Assembly (NCBI GenBank): GCA_017354895.1
Contig: CP071499.1
Span: 2,108,001 to 2,172,000 of the forward strand
Source: Podospora comata
Lineage: Eukaryota > Ascomycota > Sordariomycetes > Sordariales > Podosporaceae
Length of the DNA: 64,000 bases
Direction of reading: 5' to 3'
This document shows positions 10,792 through 23,900 of this stretch, in pieces. Made by a program: the position numbers and the translations under genes. Numbering within the stretch: position 1 is the stretch's first letter; each line of letters begins with the position of its first letter. The notes beneath the pieces are model-generated. The model saw only the letters and a list, made by a program, of their open reading frames with translations. It searched no databases and had not been told where the DNA came from.

Positions 10792-13344
10792 TTAGTACAC
10801 GCTGTCCTCGTCCGCGCCCTGAGAGGTCATGGACGGTGTCGAAACATTCGACGAGGCAGCAATATCGTCGACGTAGCCGACGAGAGCTTGAGAGTGGAGG
10901 CGGAAGGATTCACCCATGAGGCGAGTAATTCTGCAGAAACACGTTAGCACATCTGTCGACAAGTTTTTCGTCAAGAGAATACATACCCCCAAACAACCAC
11001 CTCGTCGAGCATGGAACCCCAGAGACGGGCCACCAGCGAGCTCAGCTGCGGTACATAGCGGTCATCAAGATCCTTGCCGAGAAGCTCACGGATCTTGTTG
11101 TACATGACCAGCTCTTCCTCAGTAGCTTGCTCCTCGTCATGTTCCAGACGATACAGCCACAAGCTGAGGATGATGATCAGATCCATGCCGCAAAGAGGGT
11201 GCTCGATGCTCCAGTTTGTCGGCGAGGTTCTGGCAACCCAGCGAACGCCCTGGCGCACCGCAGTCTCGATGCAGTCGTAGCACTCTTGAATGACCTTGAT
11301 CATTTCGCTGGAGCGCTTGACGCGGTCCCGAGCGTTGGCCATGGCGGCGGCGACTTCGTACGATTCGTGGTACCGCAGAGCTTCCTGGACTCCCTTAAGG
11401 TCCACCTCGAGACGAGCGCGAGCATTGCGGAACATGGCCTTGGCGTTGAAGATGAGCGGGTGGCCCTTGTGAGGCGCACTGAGGGGCACGGCGACAGTCT
11501 CAGGCTCGCAGAGGTCCAAAGATTTCTCCCAAGTCTCTAAAGCAATCCTAAGCTTGTACTCCGTGAGAACATCCTGCAGGGCCTCGGGGCTACGTTTGTG
11601 GTACCAGACTTCGAGGAAGAGCGCGTTTATCATGACACGAGTGGCAAAAGCACTGTACTTGAGCGCCTCTCCTTGGAACAGATCGGCGTGGGCCTTCATG
11701 ATGGTGACGCTGGGAGAAGCTCGGAGATGGTCTTGCCAGGCATCCTCCGATACCTTGAGATTCCAGAGGGCCTCGGTGGATGGCAGCTGAAGATCCTCAA
11801 ACTCGTTGAAGCTGATGGCCGGAGTGTGGTTGTACGTAAGAGTGAGGAGGCCGAAGAAGATGTAGACGGCATAGTAGGTGCGGCGGCATCCTTCATCCTC
11901 AACCCACTCAGCACGGGTCGGTGGGCGACCACCACGAGCCTCCTGACGAAGCTTCAACTCGTAACGATTCCCGGCGACCATGTTGGCAAGAAGACCCTTG
12001 ATGGAGCAGGCCCACTCGAGACCCTTGGCGTCACCACTCCAGCTAGCAAAGATCATGTTGAGCAACGAACTCTGCATGGTCCACAATGGGCACTTTCGGG
12101 AGCTGAAGTTCTCCTTGTTCTGGAGGAACTGGTTGACCAGCACCTTGGAGCCAATGTGGAGCACGTAAGCCTGTTCTTGGTCAAAGGCATAAAGAGCACC
12201 GATGGAAAGAACAGCCAAGAGAAGCGCAGGCGAAACCTGGGTGGGCTCGAACGAAGCGGGGTGCAAGAAAGGCAGGTGGTGGTGGAACAGGCCAAAGTAG
12301 GTGGCCAGGTAGCGGTTCAGGGACGACAGGCTGGGGACCCGGAAGCCTTCAGGGATAGCGTGCTCGCTGTCATTGCCACGAATGTTGTCCAGAATCACGT
12401 TTCTCTCCTCGTCACTGTTGATCATGGGCGCCTTGAAGGTGGACGACTGAGCGCCATCGGCAGGGCTGTCGGCGCGCTGCTGCACAAACGGTGACTGGGG
12501 GGCAGGGGTGCCCGCGGCAGAAGGAGGCAGAGAGTTGATCATGGCCTGCATATTCGGTGCCAACCCATTGCCGTGCTGGCCGCCGAGGAGCTGGTTGGGA
12601 TTCTGGGCATCAAACGACATCGATCCGTTCGAAGTGATCGAGTGCGCCTTGGGGTCCTGCGGGACAAAGCCATCCCACTGGTGCAGAGCGAGAGGAGCGT
12701 TGGTGTAGGTTGGTTCCAACATCGACGACCCGTTCGAGGGGAAGGTCATGCTGCTTGGGCTGGCACCGAATTCGCTGTTGGCTCGAGCAGCTGCGCGAGC
12801 TTTATGTTGAATATCAGCAACAAGCATCGCAGCAGTTTCCACATCAAAAATACCATCGCTACTAGCTTCAATCTGCTCACTCAGAGCTGACGTGTCAATC
12901 GCAAGCGCCGACTTGGAAGAGCCGCTGACAGTTCTGGCCGCCTTGGGACCGCCGCGACGCTTTCCATCACTGTGAAGAGGAACACCGCCATCTTTAGCGT
13001 GCACGGTACGGTCATGTCTGAGGAGAAGATCACGTCTGACAAAGGTACTGCGACACTTTTGGCACTTGAACGGCCGCTCCTTGGTGTCTGTGAGGTGGTC
13101 AGCTTGGCTGTGTTGTTGGTGGTCATGATAACGATGCGAATCAAGGGTGGGGGATGGAGGGATGGAGATGGGAGAGAGAGGACAACATACGTGATCGTTC
13201 ATGTCTACTTCTGTGCTCGCTTCTGCTAAAAGCTCGGTTGCAGAACTGGCATTTGTACTTTCTTTCTGGCGCGATTGACGTCTTCCGGGAGGCCGGCGTA
13301 GATGTGGCCGTTGATGGCATGACTGCCACGCTTGCGCCTGGCAT
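10792..13344 (-). CDS. C2H2 zinc-finger transcription factor with fungal TF domain
   Basis: Predicted 797 residues in three exons: 13344-13191, 13087-10987 and 10930-10792. Intron 1 (13088-13190, donor GTATGT, acceptor CACAG) splits the His codon that ends finger 1. Intron 2 (10931-10986, donor GTATGT, branch GCTAAC, acceptor CTGCAG) joins VVVWG to ITRLMGES. Finger 1 is at residues 30-52 (C32, C35, H48, H52) and finger 2 at 58-81 (C60, C63, H76, H81), linked by TKERPF. A Ser/Pro/Gln-rich middle leads to a fungal-specific TF regulatory domain at about 300-560, with FHHHLPFLHPASF and the stretch GCRRTYYAVYIFFGLLTLTY. Two C2H2 fingers plus this domain is a known filamentous-fungal class of DNA-binding nuclear regulator. 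I do not assign an orthologue. A second open frame through the leader and intron 1 could give another N-terminus. Confidence 0.9.
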
Positions 13345-16300
13345 TTTGTATGGTGGATCTGTGGCAGGATGCAGCTTGTCGAGGTCGAGTATCTTTGTTT
13401 CTGGTAAAGACGACTCGGCGGTCGGTGTGATGCAGTGCGGGACTCGACGACGACGACGACGACGGCGACAATGACAACAGTCACAGAACGATAGTTGAGA
13501 TCGCTTTGCCTAGCTTCCTTCCAGATTCCTCGCTTCGCTTTCGCGCGCGCTCTCGCTCCCGTGGGATTTAAAGTGTGTCTTCTGGACTTTGAATCGTGTA
13601 GCTGCTCATTTGTGGTATGGTCATGGAATGAAGGTCGGTATTTGGGGTGATTAAAAGGGCATCCGCCGATGGAAAGTCGAGAAAGGTCAACCCGCTGCAG
13701 TGTGCGAGGACAGTTGTGGTGTTTATTATGTGCAGTGGGCAACGACGAAGTGGCGAGCCTCTTTTTGGGGGGGGGGAGTCGAGGGGATGAAAAGTAGGAG
13801 GGGTTGTCGAGAAAGGTTGATGACGGGAGGAGGAAAGAGAGGGATGCGAGAGGGGAAAAATGGACTGCGGAGGTGGTGGAGGGGGGGAGGGAAACTGCCA
13901 ATGCAGGTGGGGGTGCTGTCCCAGACCGTCCCAGTGAACTCGTTCGCCTGTGAAGCAGCAGGGTGGATAATTTTGCTTTGTCCCGGATAGGCTTAGCGGC
14001 TCACGCTCCCAGTTGAGCCCGGGAACGAGCAACTCCTGGCGGCCCACACAGTCTCTCGAGGGGTTGGGAATCATTCAGGGAATCCACAACCGCAGCGATA
14101 CTTTTCCCTAATGAGCATCACGCAAAATGCAGACCGTCCACCGTCGATACCGCCCTCCGAGAAAGCGGTGAGCCCCTCCGGATCCTCATCCGGTGTCCGT
14201 AAGAGCTCTCATGATGCCGCCGCACACTAGAATGCCACCTGGCCGCCGAGGGACACCTGTCGCCGAAGGTCACGACGAGGTACTCGGCCGTCGGCCCAGG
14301 TGGGGGGTTTGTTCCCAGCTTTCCAGCTTTCCCGCTTTACAGACAGGACAACAGCTCGACACAAAAGGGGCCCCGCGGGGCATGGGGAGAGCTGTCAAGT
14401 CACGTCCAAGTAACACGCCAAGTTCTGTCTCCTAACGATTGGCACTGCTCTCAGGCGGCACGCCTATTATTTGGAACCGCAGGTGTTAACGCGTCCGTTG
14501 AAGCCACGTCCCATTAAATGACCTGGGAATGCACAGTGCCGGCTGGCGGAAATTTGACCTCTTTCGATAGTGTGTCCCCCGACGCAGAATTGCTTCTCTT
14601 GAACTTCTCGAAATTCAAAAAGCCCGGCGCGATGAGGGAGGAGGGGTGGTGGGAGAGAGCTGGTCGCGGGGCAGATGGCAAATCACCTCAGGTCCAGGTT
14701 TCCAGTTCCCAAGCGATCGCCATCGCCTTCCCCTCATTTTGTTGTGCTCTTTGTCAGGTCCAGAATTGACCCAAGCTTCTTCACACAGCTCACCTCACAT
14801 CAAGCCAACAGCTCACCTGCTCGCCCACGGGCCTCCCAAGCTAATTCCTACAATCAGCTCCCCTCTGGAAAAACTAATGATGCAGTCACTTGACCGCCAC
14901 ATTGTGATAATGACTGATTAAGAGAATCTACACAGTGGAGTCTGTCGATGCGATGCGGTGGGGCTGTTGTCGCAGCGTTGCGTTGGCATGGCGGGGAGGT
15001 GTCGGGTATGAAATGGCATAGCATCTACACTACCATTCCAAACGGAGGGAGACCTCTTTTTCACCACGTTCTGCTGCAGTGGTGCTGGTGCTGTACCCAA
15101 AATAGGCCTTTTCCCTGGCAGTGCGATCCCTCATTTGACATTGATGGGCGAGTGTGGAGAGGATATGCATGACAATGCCGCAACTTGCAAACCAAAAAGC
15201 AAGGCTGTGTGCCAGTGGGTGTTTAGAGCCAATACCTGTCCTGACGGCGATGCCACATCGACGCATTTGTTGTCCCGTGATTAGGTCACCTACTGCGTAC
15301 GTACACAACAGCCCCCTCCATGGCTCGTGACAGAGGCCTTCTTGGTGATGGAGATAGCGTTTGCAATGGCACGCCCGTTTCGTCGGCTGGAACATCCATG
15401 ATGCTTCTACCGGCTAGAAGCCGCCTGAGGTAGCATGTAGCTCTCGAGCCCCTCCCCCTCCCCCGGTAATAATGTCAGACCATGGCCGTCCAAGGCCATC
15501 TCCGAACGGCCATGCTGCCGCTCGCTCAGCACGACAGCCAGCCCAGAAGCAGAAGCATTTTCATTCCCTCGGTCCCATCAGCGTGGCAGACGTGCCTCCG
15601 CGATCCGCTTCAGCGGGGATCGGTCTGTCTTGCGGCTCTTGGCGTCTTGGCCGAACAATCCGCAGAACACTCCAGCTTCTCACAGGCATGATCCCAATTC
15701 TTGGAGGGGTAAACTGTGGGAATTGTGGGTGAGCTTTTTCCATCAGTTCTCGCGAGAGATCGAGACCATGGAGTTGAACTTTTGCTCGGTACCAATACGG
15801 CAAAGATCAGCCACATCTCACCCAACTCAGGGCCCGGATGGGCAAGCCAGGTGTTTGCTATGTTCTTTTCTTTCTTTTTGGGATTCCCGTATCAGAATTT
15901 TCACTCTTCCTTTCTGTGACCACCACCCCCCTGAAATTGCGCGCACGGTGAGAACCAGCCAACACATGTGCGCTAATCCGGGGCGGAAGTTGAAGCCGGT
16001 TCCCTAGCCACATTGGCGTTTCCCAGAGCTGGGAATGCAACCCCTCCTTGAGGAAACCGTCGATAAGCCACCCCACCACCAGCCCACCAAGCAGAACAGA
16101 GACAACCACTGACGCTGTCCCCTCGGTGTTCTCGGGGAGACTGGGGAGACTGGGGAGACTGGGAATCCGTCATCGAGAGTGTGCAGCCGGCAAGACGTTC
16201 GCCTGCTGCTTTGCTGGCTGGTTGCATGTGCATGTGCAAAGCTGCAGCAGCATGCCCGCTTCTCTTTTGCTCAGATGCTGTACTTATCAAGACGTATCTC

Positions 16301-19300
16301 AAAAACGGTTCACCCTTCCCCTCCCCCTCCCTTCCCCTCCGGCTATGAAGTTCCTGGCTGATTGCTCAGAGATTGCCCCTCTTCGATCAGGACGTCCAGG
16401 AACGGGTCGGCGGGGACTTCAGCCTCTAGCCTCTAGTGTCACGGTGGCAGGTCAGCACAACGCGCACAGTGCGTGTCACGAACTGACGGATTGGCGGAAT
16501 GGATGGGTGTTGCTTTTCTCTTTTGCTGGCCGCTGGTTGCTGGTCAGTGGTTACACGATGAAATCTCGGGTGCTATCAACCAACTCATCCTGGATCCTTC
16601 CTATAATGCTCCGTGCCACGGCGATACTGGACACAGTAATGCTCGGAACGACGGGAGGGTGTCGTCAACCACCAAACACCACGACATCTTGGGATCAATC
16701 CTACCGTGCCTTCTAACCGCATTGAGCACCGGACGGCACACATACGAAAAAGAATTTGACGACATTTTGCGGACGCTACCTCACCAGCTATCGGTAGGGT
16801 GGTGTCGATTTTCTTTCTCGAAGGAGATGAGACGGCACGACGGGCCCCCTTGTCACTCGGCGAAGTCTTGCGCACAGAGATTTGCTCTCGTCGAGCGATC
16901 GTTGGATGATCGCCATTTCTCTGCGAACACGCCTGCAGCTTCATGCAAAGCACACGTGAACCACACCGGACGGACGACGACAACCACTCTGTCACTGCCC
17001 CCCCCCCCCTTTTCCACCCCCTTGGATGTCGCAGCCGCAGCAGCAAAGCCAAACAACGCCCCTCGAAGAGCACCGCATTTGTTTGACCTTTCGTCATAAA
17101 CAAAAGTCAGAAATCATTTCATCATGTTTCACGCGCTGCTTCAGGGTGGGACCATCTCCCTTTCGGGTCTCACCCGGGCCCTGGAAAGGTGTGGCCCGAG
17201 GCCGAGGGTTCGGAAATTGGCTCCATCAAGAACTTATTTTTTTTTCCTGTCTAGTTTTGGCGATTCAGATCTTGGACCCCGCGACCAAGACTCCAGGGCC
17301 ACGGCCATGCCGGAAGTCGCATCATCTTCCCAGGACGGACGCAAGTCATCAGAGATTTCTCCCTCTTCTTTGGGATCCCAGAAGCCATGGGTGATGGAGG
17401 GGCAGTTGGTATCAGCTTCGACCCTTCTCCTGATGCAGCAGGTGGACGCCAGCCAGCACTTCTTCCCTACGCCAAGCGACTGGTTATCTCTATCCCAACC
17501 TTGATCACATCCAGCGTGGCATGCCCCTCCCATAGGGACAGCCAAGCAGCCCTTCAACCCGTTCCAAAACATCTCATCGCGGGGCCTAGGCTTGCACCGC
17601 TCGCTCACCGCACATTTTGACAACTTTGGGGGAGGGGTACCAGACCCCTTGCTAGCTCAGGTTGGGCCGCCGATTTTCCCCTCCTCGCAGGAAGACGGCA
17701 AAGACAACAGAGGGGAATGCCAGGGGCAACTGCAAGCCGACTGGAATCGGCACAAAAAACCGCTCTTTTCTTCCCTATCCAGCGGTGTGGCGTTTTGCTG
17801 TTTTTCAGACCAACCGTCCGTCTCGCAAGGACCGGGCCTCTGCCGTCGACGGTCCGGCGCTCGAAAACGATGCAGTCCAGAAAGGGTTTCGTCAGGGGTA
17901 CACGTGGTGGTCAACTTATGGTCGATGGTTACACACTCGATGTGCGGTTCAATGTCGGTGGTCTGTCAACGTTTATGCCCTACCAATCTTGCCTCCTCAA
18001 CATATCGAGCGCGAGATGCCGGATCACGGGACTTTGGCTGAGGACACGGGCTGACGCCATGGAGGCCTTCAACAACGTTTCGCCTTCGGCTGCGTACAGG
18101 CAGCACCACGTGCGTATCATGGTCTCGCTCGTACAGATTTCTGTTACACATGATATCTTGCCACTCTTATTACTGCTGTGATACAGAGTATGGGTTCCGT
18201 CGCCTGGCTGGCCGCACAGCAGCCAATACAATACTCCGCTGACGCTGACGAGCAAAACAAGGGGCTGGCTCAGCTACCCGACGTCCCCAAAATCCGGTCT
18301 GAGTGAACCAATTCGAGGCAGGCGGTTGGAGGTCGCCAGTGTTCGTATCGGTCGACTATATCAGCAGTGGTTCTTATTCGTCTCGAGCATACCTCCGCGT
18401 CTACAGTAGGAAGCTGGTGTTTGCCACCTTCCCAGCGCTTACCACATTGCAGGCAGAGGGCACACGCGCGGTGATGGGATGGTTCTGGGTGTTGGCTTCC
18501 TTCGACTTTTACCTTCTGCATCCCGTCGTGGGGGTGGTGGCATGAAACATACCATCAGAACGACATGCGATGATCTCACCTCCCTCTTTCGGCACCACTC
18601 CCGAGCTGTACCGAGAGCTCCGTTTTGTTGGGTTGGGTTGTTCCAGTTGGGTCCCCAATTCGAAAACTGGGTTTCGGATTGTGGGAACTCTATCGTGGAC
18701 AGTTGTTTCTGGATGGGACAGTGCCACGAGTTTGGGCCAGACCCTCGGCTACGAGAGCAGCATCCATAAGTTTTGACCAACAGGTGCGATTTATATGTCT
18801 CGGCAGTGACGACAAGTTGTGACGCATTCAAGGTGTCAAGGGCTCCAGATAAGACGAGGCAGTAGAACGAACCACGGCATGGCTTGATGATGGACAGCAA
18901 CAGGAGGGGCTGTGGGAACGACAAGCAGTTTTTGACCATGGTCCCTCTTCGACTACAACGACTGCTGGGTATACTTAGTCGGGATATGGTCGACCACTTG
19001 CGACGGCTCGCCAAGGTGTTGATATACGGGGCACTACTGCGTCGTGCGTATATACACTTGCCACGCCTACTCTATAACCAACTACAGCTACCGGTGGATT
19101 TTGGGCAGCTTTGCGTGACGACTTTGCTCAAGTCAAGGGTCGACAGGAGAGGACCACGGTAGACCTTGGCCAAGCAAGGCCAGCACTTCGTAAGAGGAGA
19201 CGGCAGCGTAGGTACTGTGCAGCCCAGTGAAATGACTCGACTCGGGTCGAAAACCGTGGCCTTCCCAAGAGCCTGGCAACCGGGTGCGAAGTGTTGCTTG

Positions 19301-20928
19301 CGGGAACGTAAAGTGCTGCTTTCTTGATATTAAATTTGGGCCCGGCCGTGGCTTTTGTCTGGTCGTTTGCTGCTTATGCGTGATTGCGAGTGCGACACTA
19401 GGTTGATCGCGAGTACGGTAACTGCGTGTCAGCGATAGACCTATGATCAGTATCAGTCCATCGGAAAGGCTGCCAGCAGCTTTTCTTATGTAGCTTTTGC
19501 TGAGCCTGTGGCTGTGATTCGACTGATTCTCTCTCTTATCTGCGCGGATCTATCTCTAACATGGGAAGGTGAGGGGTATTCATGTAGCCTTGGATTGTAG
19601 CAGTACGGGGGGTGCATGGGGACCTGCACGAAAATGCGGTTAGAGCTTTCAGGGGGAGGGGAGACCTGCTGCCAAGACCGACCGCTTCAGAGTCCAGGCA
19701 TTGGCGGAGGGCAGGGTTTGGGGGAGTCTGTCTGTCTCTGACGAGGATGCTGTGGTTTGACTCTTGAGGGCATCCCGGAGAGCACTGCTACAGTCATGAA
19801 ATATGATGAGAAAGAGATATGATTCCAAACTGTTAAGATTGAACCGTTCGTTGTCTTTGTGACCGGCCCACCCGTTGTCCGGGGGGCCATATCCGTCATA
19901 AAAGTCAAGGAAAGGGGGCACGGGCAGCTGAGGGAGGTGGATGGGGTCAGTCTTGTTCACCCCGCTTGTTGAGAGCTGCGGCCAACGAACGGACCCTCTC
20001 TTCGCCAGGCCCCCATCCCCAAACACTGTCTCTTTTATCACCCCCGACCCAGGGACTTCATCCGATTCCCAGGCACCAAGAACGCAAAAAACAGAGCCCA
20101 GAGGCTGCCTGCTGAATTGACAGCCGCAGCAGAAAAAAGAGAGGTGAATCCGTGCAGCCAGGCGCTGTCATTCATCGGCCTCAAGAGCCACCCCCGACGG
20201 GCCTACGGGGGCGAAGACTCAAGACAGGACGAGGAGACCGAACGAGGACGAGACCGCCTGGGAAACGCCAATCCTTCCAGCGCCCGCCTTTTGGACCCTG
20301 CTAAGACTCCCCTCGACCGCAAAATTGGGCGAATTGCACCAGTTCCCTCTTCGACCACACCTTTACGCGCAGACCATCGATCCCATCCAACCAGTCACGT
20401 CCGTCATCGCGACACTATCGTTCCCAGGCAGACCGTCTAGCGCCCCGACAGTGTCTTTCCCGCCTAGTGAGCCATACCCGCCCGGCTGGCGGCCACTCTC
20501 TTAGTCCACTGCGGCAACGAACAGATTGCGATTCCATCCCCGTTATCTCGCTTTTTGCTTTTCGGAATCGTTGAAAGGAGACAGAAAGAGAAGCGGGGGA
20601 GACCAGCCAGGCCGAACGAATACTGCATACCGACCGACCTGTCTCCGATCTGCTCGTGCTTCCATGCTGTCTTTCTTTCCACTGACGACAACCTCAACAT
20701 GCTAATGGCACAGACCCCCTGCTCGGCATCCAAGGGTTAGAATTTTACGACGAACCACACGCACAGCTTCCACCCACAGATCTTGAGCCTCGATCGACTG
20801 CACTCGGCGGTGGAACAAGTAACGACTGCTCTACCACCATCTAACCTGCCCCGCGTCATAGGAGGGGTCCCGTGTCGATCGCGACGATTTCTATTCCACA
20901 AATTGGATCCCCTGCGCCTGCTTTCCCC
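13345..20928. other. 7.6-kb gene-poor region between divergent C2H2 and CDC25 genes
   Basis: This is the largest gap in the window. The first 700 bp are the C2H2 leader, with a minus-strand open frame of 168 codons (14074-13568) and another that runs on into the C2H2 body. The last 500 bp are the CDC25 leader. Here a likely leader intron ends near 20866 (branch CTAAC, acceptor ATAG), so the first CDC25 codons may lie further upstream. In between are many open frames of 60-222 codons on both strands, but none shows a domain, a signal peptide or convincing splice sites. Composition is similar to the flanks and not A+T-rich, so this is not a RIP-degraded repeat. I see no tRNA or 5S rRNA. Confidence 0.5.
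16134..16163 (+). repeat. Short tandem repeat, three 9-bp units
   Basis: Three perfect copies of GGGGAGACT followed by a partial fourth copy (GGG). It sits in the long gene-poor region and has no clear link to a gene. Confidence 0.8.
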
Positions 20929-23900
20929 ATGAACGGCATCGTGGGGTCGGCACCTCCTGGTGCCATGTACGTCAGGGCGCTCTATGATTACGAGGCTGAT
21001 GACAGGACGAGCTTGAGTTTTCACGAAGGCGACATTATCCAGGTCATTACTCGGCTCGAGAGCGGATGGTGGGACGGTGTCATCAACGGCGTCAGAGGCT
21101 GGTTTCCTAGTAATTACTGCCAGATCATTGACGAACTCCCAGAGCTTGAAGAAAACGGCGAGCCAGAACAGGTCGAGGAGGAACCTGATGACCACCCGGA
21201 AGTATACGAAGGAGAGTATGAGGATGAAGATGGCTCCGAACTTGACGATGTCGAGGGCCTTCCCCTCGAGGGAACCGAAGGCGACAGGCTGAGGGCCGAT
21301 TTCTGGATCCCTCAAGCCACTTCAGACGGCAGGCTATTCTACTACAACACCATGACGGGCGAGAGCAGAGCGGACCTGCCACTCGAGTCTCCCTCTTCGG
21401 TGACCGAGACAGGCCCAAGAGATCGCATGAATCTCAGTGTTCCCGACCGAACAAGGCCGCCAGCCGAAATGATTGCCAGAGGGTTGACCCGAGACGAGGA
21501 GGACGAATCGGACGTCAACTCGGCATCCGAACTAGAAGGCGAGGCTCTGATGAACATGCGAGGCTCAGTGGTATGTCATGACTCCTTTTTGTTGTGCACA
21601 CGTTACTGACTTGCGTGACCCAGCCTGTTTCACGCCGATTCCAGATGGGTGACGGTATTTCTCCAGCACCATCCATGGATTCTATGAACGGACAGTCGCC
21701 AGTGACGAGAGCTCGCGGCGAGACGTTTCCAAACGGCAGCTCAGCTCAGACCCCAATGGTATCTTCAGCCACTGCGTTTACCAGCTCTGGGTTCAACCTG
21801 CCTACTGCTGCAACGATTCCGCGATCCTTTTTCGACGACGGAACGACACCTGCACTCAACTGGCCTCGTTTGGTGTCCAACATGAAGAAGGCTATTGACC
21901 GCTACAGGGAGGCCATCACGAGCGGCAACAGGGCAGAGTATGTTGCACGCGCTGAAGACATCTCAGATCACTTGCGCCTTCTCTTGGCAGCAGGCTCCGG
22001 AACGACCGACAACCACTCAGGCCAACCCTCGATCATCTCGACAAACAAGGCGCTCTACCCGCATTTCCGTGACATGATGTCCAAGTTTAGCAAGCTCGTC
22101 ATCTCTTCACACATCGCGGCGGCGGACTGGCCCAACGCCGAGTCGATACAAAAATGCCTGCAGGAAGCCGACGGCGTCCTGCTAGGTGTCTTCAGCTATC
22201 TCGAGGTTGCAAAGCAGCAACGAGGCGACGAGATTCCACGACTGTTCCCAGGCTTTGTTATTGGGTCGAATGCGGGTGGCAGCTGGCAGAACAATGGACT
22301 AGGTCCTCGTGACGCCATCACCACCAACTTTCTCGAGGATGAGGAAGGCCTGGTTGAACCAAATGCCCTCCTGGATGGCAAGCTTCTGGAGCGGCTTGAT
22401 GAGCTGAAAAGGATGGTGGTCTCGAGCATCCGTGAGCTGGATAAAAACCTGCTGGTTACGGACAAGATCATCACTCCCTACAAGCACGAAATGATTGGAA
22501 ATGCTGTTTGCGCCGCCGGCAGCAAGGTACTGGATATGTTCAAGCCATGGATTGCCATGATTGAATCAATTGACCTCTCGCTGCTGGACAACACGTTCCA
22601 AACGCCGCAACTTGCCGACTTTAGCACCAACAAGCAGAGTTTATATGATAATATCTCTGATTTGATTCTGGGTTGTCAAGCAGTCGCTGGTCCGTTGGCG
22701 GACGAGTGGTCAGAGGTGAGGGGTCAAGCTCTGGAGGAACGGCTGGAGTATGTCCGAAACTGCGCACGAGCACTGGAGACGAACTCATCCCATATCGGAT
22801 TCTCGCTCCAGCTTCTTTCCGAGCAGGTTTCGATTGTCTTGCAGCAACAGGCCGAGACGCGCATGCGGGAAGAAGTGCCCACGCGAGAGCAACCAAGAAG
22901 GATGGAGACCATGCCATATGAGCGACCGCATCAGCGAACAGAGTCGCTGTCGCGGCCTGTCAGACCGGGAATGCCTATGGGGTCGCAGTCGTTTACTGAA
23001 GGTGACACCATGATGACGACTAACCCGTACCGGAAGGATGACAAACTTAAGAAGTTCTTTGGAGAAGACCCTACCCCGGTGCAGCAAACGTTGATCGACG
23101 ACACCCCCGAGTTCTTGAGGCTGGACCACGATGTCGACCTTTCCTGGGACCTCAAGACCCAACCGCCAACGGTCAAGGGTGGTTCCCTGATGGCCTTGGT
23201 GGAGCAACTTACACGGCACGACAAGCTCGACGCCAACTTCAACAACACCTTTCTTCTTACCTATCGGTCGTTCACATCAGCACGAGAGCTGTTTGAGCTT
23301 TTGGTGAAGAGGTTCAACCTGCAACCGCCAGAAGGACTGACCCAGCCCGAGTATGACCAGTGGACAAACCAGAAACAAAAACTGATCCGCTTCCGCATCG
23401 TCAATATCTTGAAGAACTGGTTCGACAACTTCTGGATGGAGGACCCAAGCGAGGAAGCCACGAAGCAGCTGTTGCGGGATGTTTACAACTTTGCCAAGGA
23501 CACGGTCAAATCCACCGAGACGCCCGGTTCGGGTCCTCTGATGACGGTACTCGACCAGCGACTGAATGGCAAGGAGGCGGGCGCCCGCCGCATGATTCAG
23601 ACGGTCAACCAGAACACGCCAGCTCCCATCATGCCAAAGAACATGAAGAAGCTCAAGTTCCTCGACATCGACGTTACCGAGTTCGCCCGCCAGCTCACGA
23701 TTATCGAGTCCCGTCTGTACGGCAAGATCAAGCCAACCGAGTGTCTGAACAAGACTTGGCAGAAGAAGGTCGGAGAGGGAGAGCCAGAGCCTGCTCCGAA
23801 CGTGAAGGCCCTAATTCTTCATTCTAATCAAATGACCAATTGGGTGGCTGAGATGATCTTGTCACAGACCGACGTGAGGAAACGCGTCGTTGTCATCAAG

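Noticed and set aside
11598-12494. 298-codon plus-strand open frame
   Set aside because: It lies antisense to the conserved domain of the C2H2 regulator and has no domain or splice support; it is a shadow frame of a G+C-rich coding exon.
16048-16716. 222-codon open frame in the large gap
   Set aside because: No domain and no splice sites, odd composition, and it reads through a 9-bp tandem repeat as RLGRLGRLG; most likely chance.
13345-20928. Degraded transposon or RIP-mutated repeat filling the gap
   Set aside because: Base composition is like the flanks, without the A+T shift that RIP leaves, and no terminal repeats or transposase-like frames are visible.
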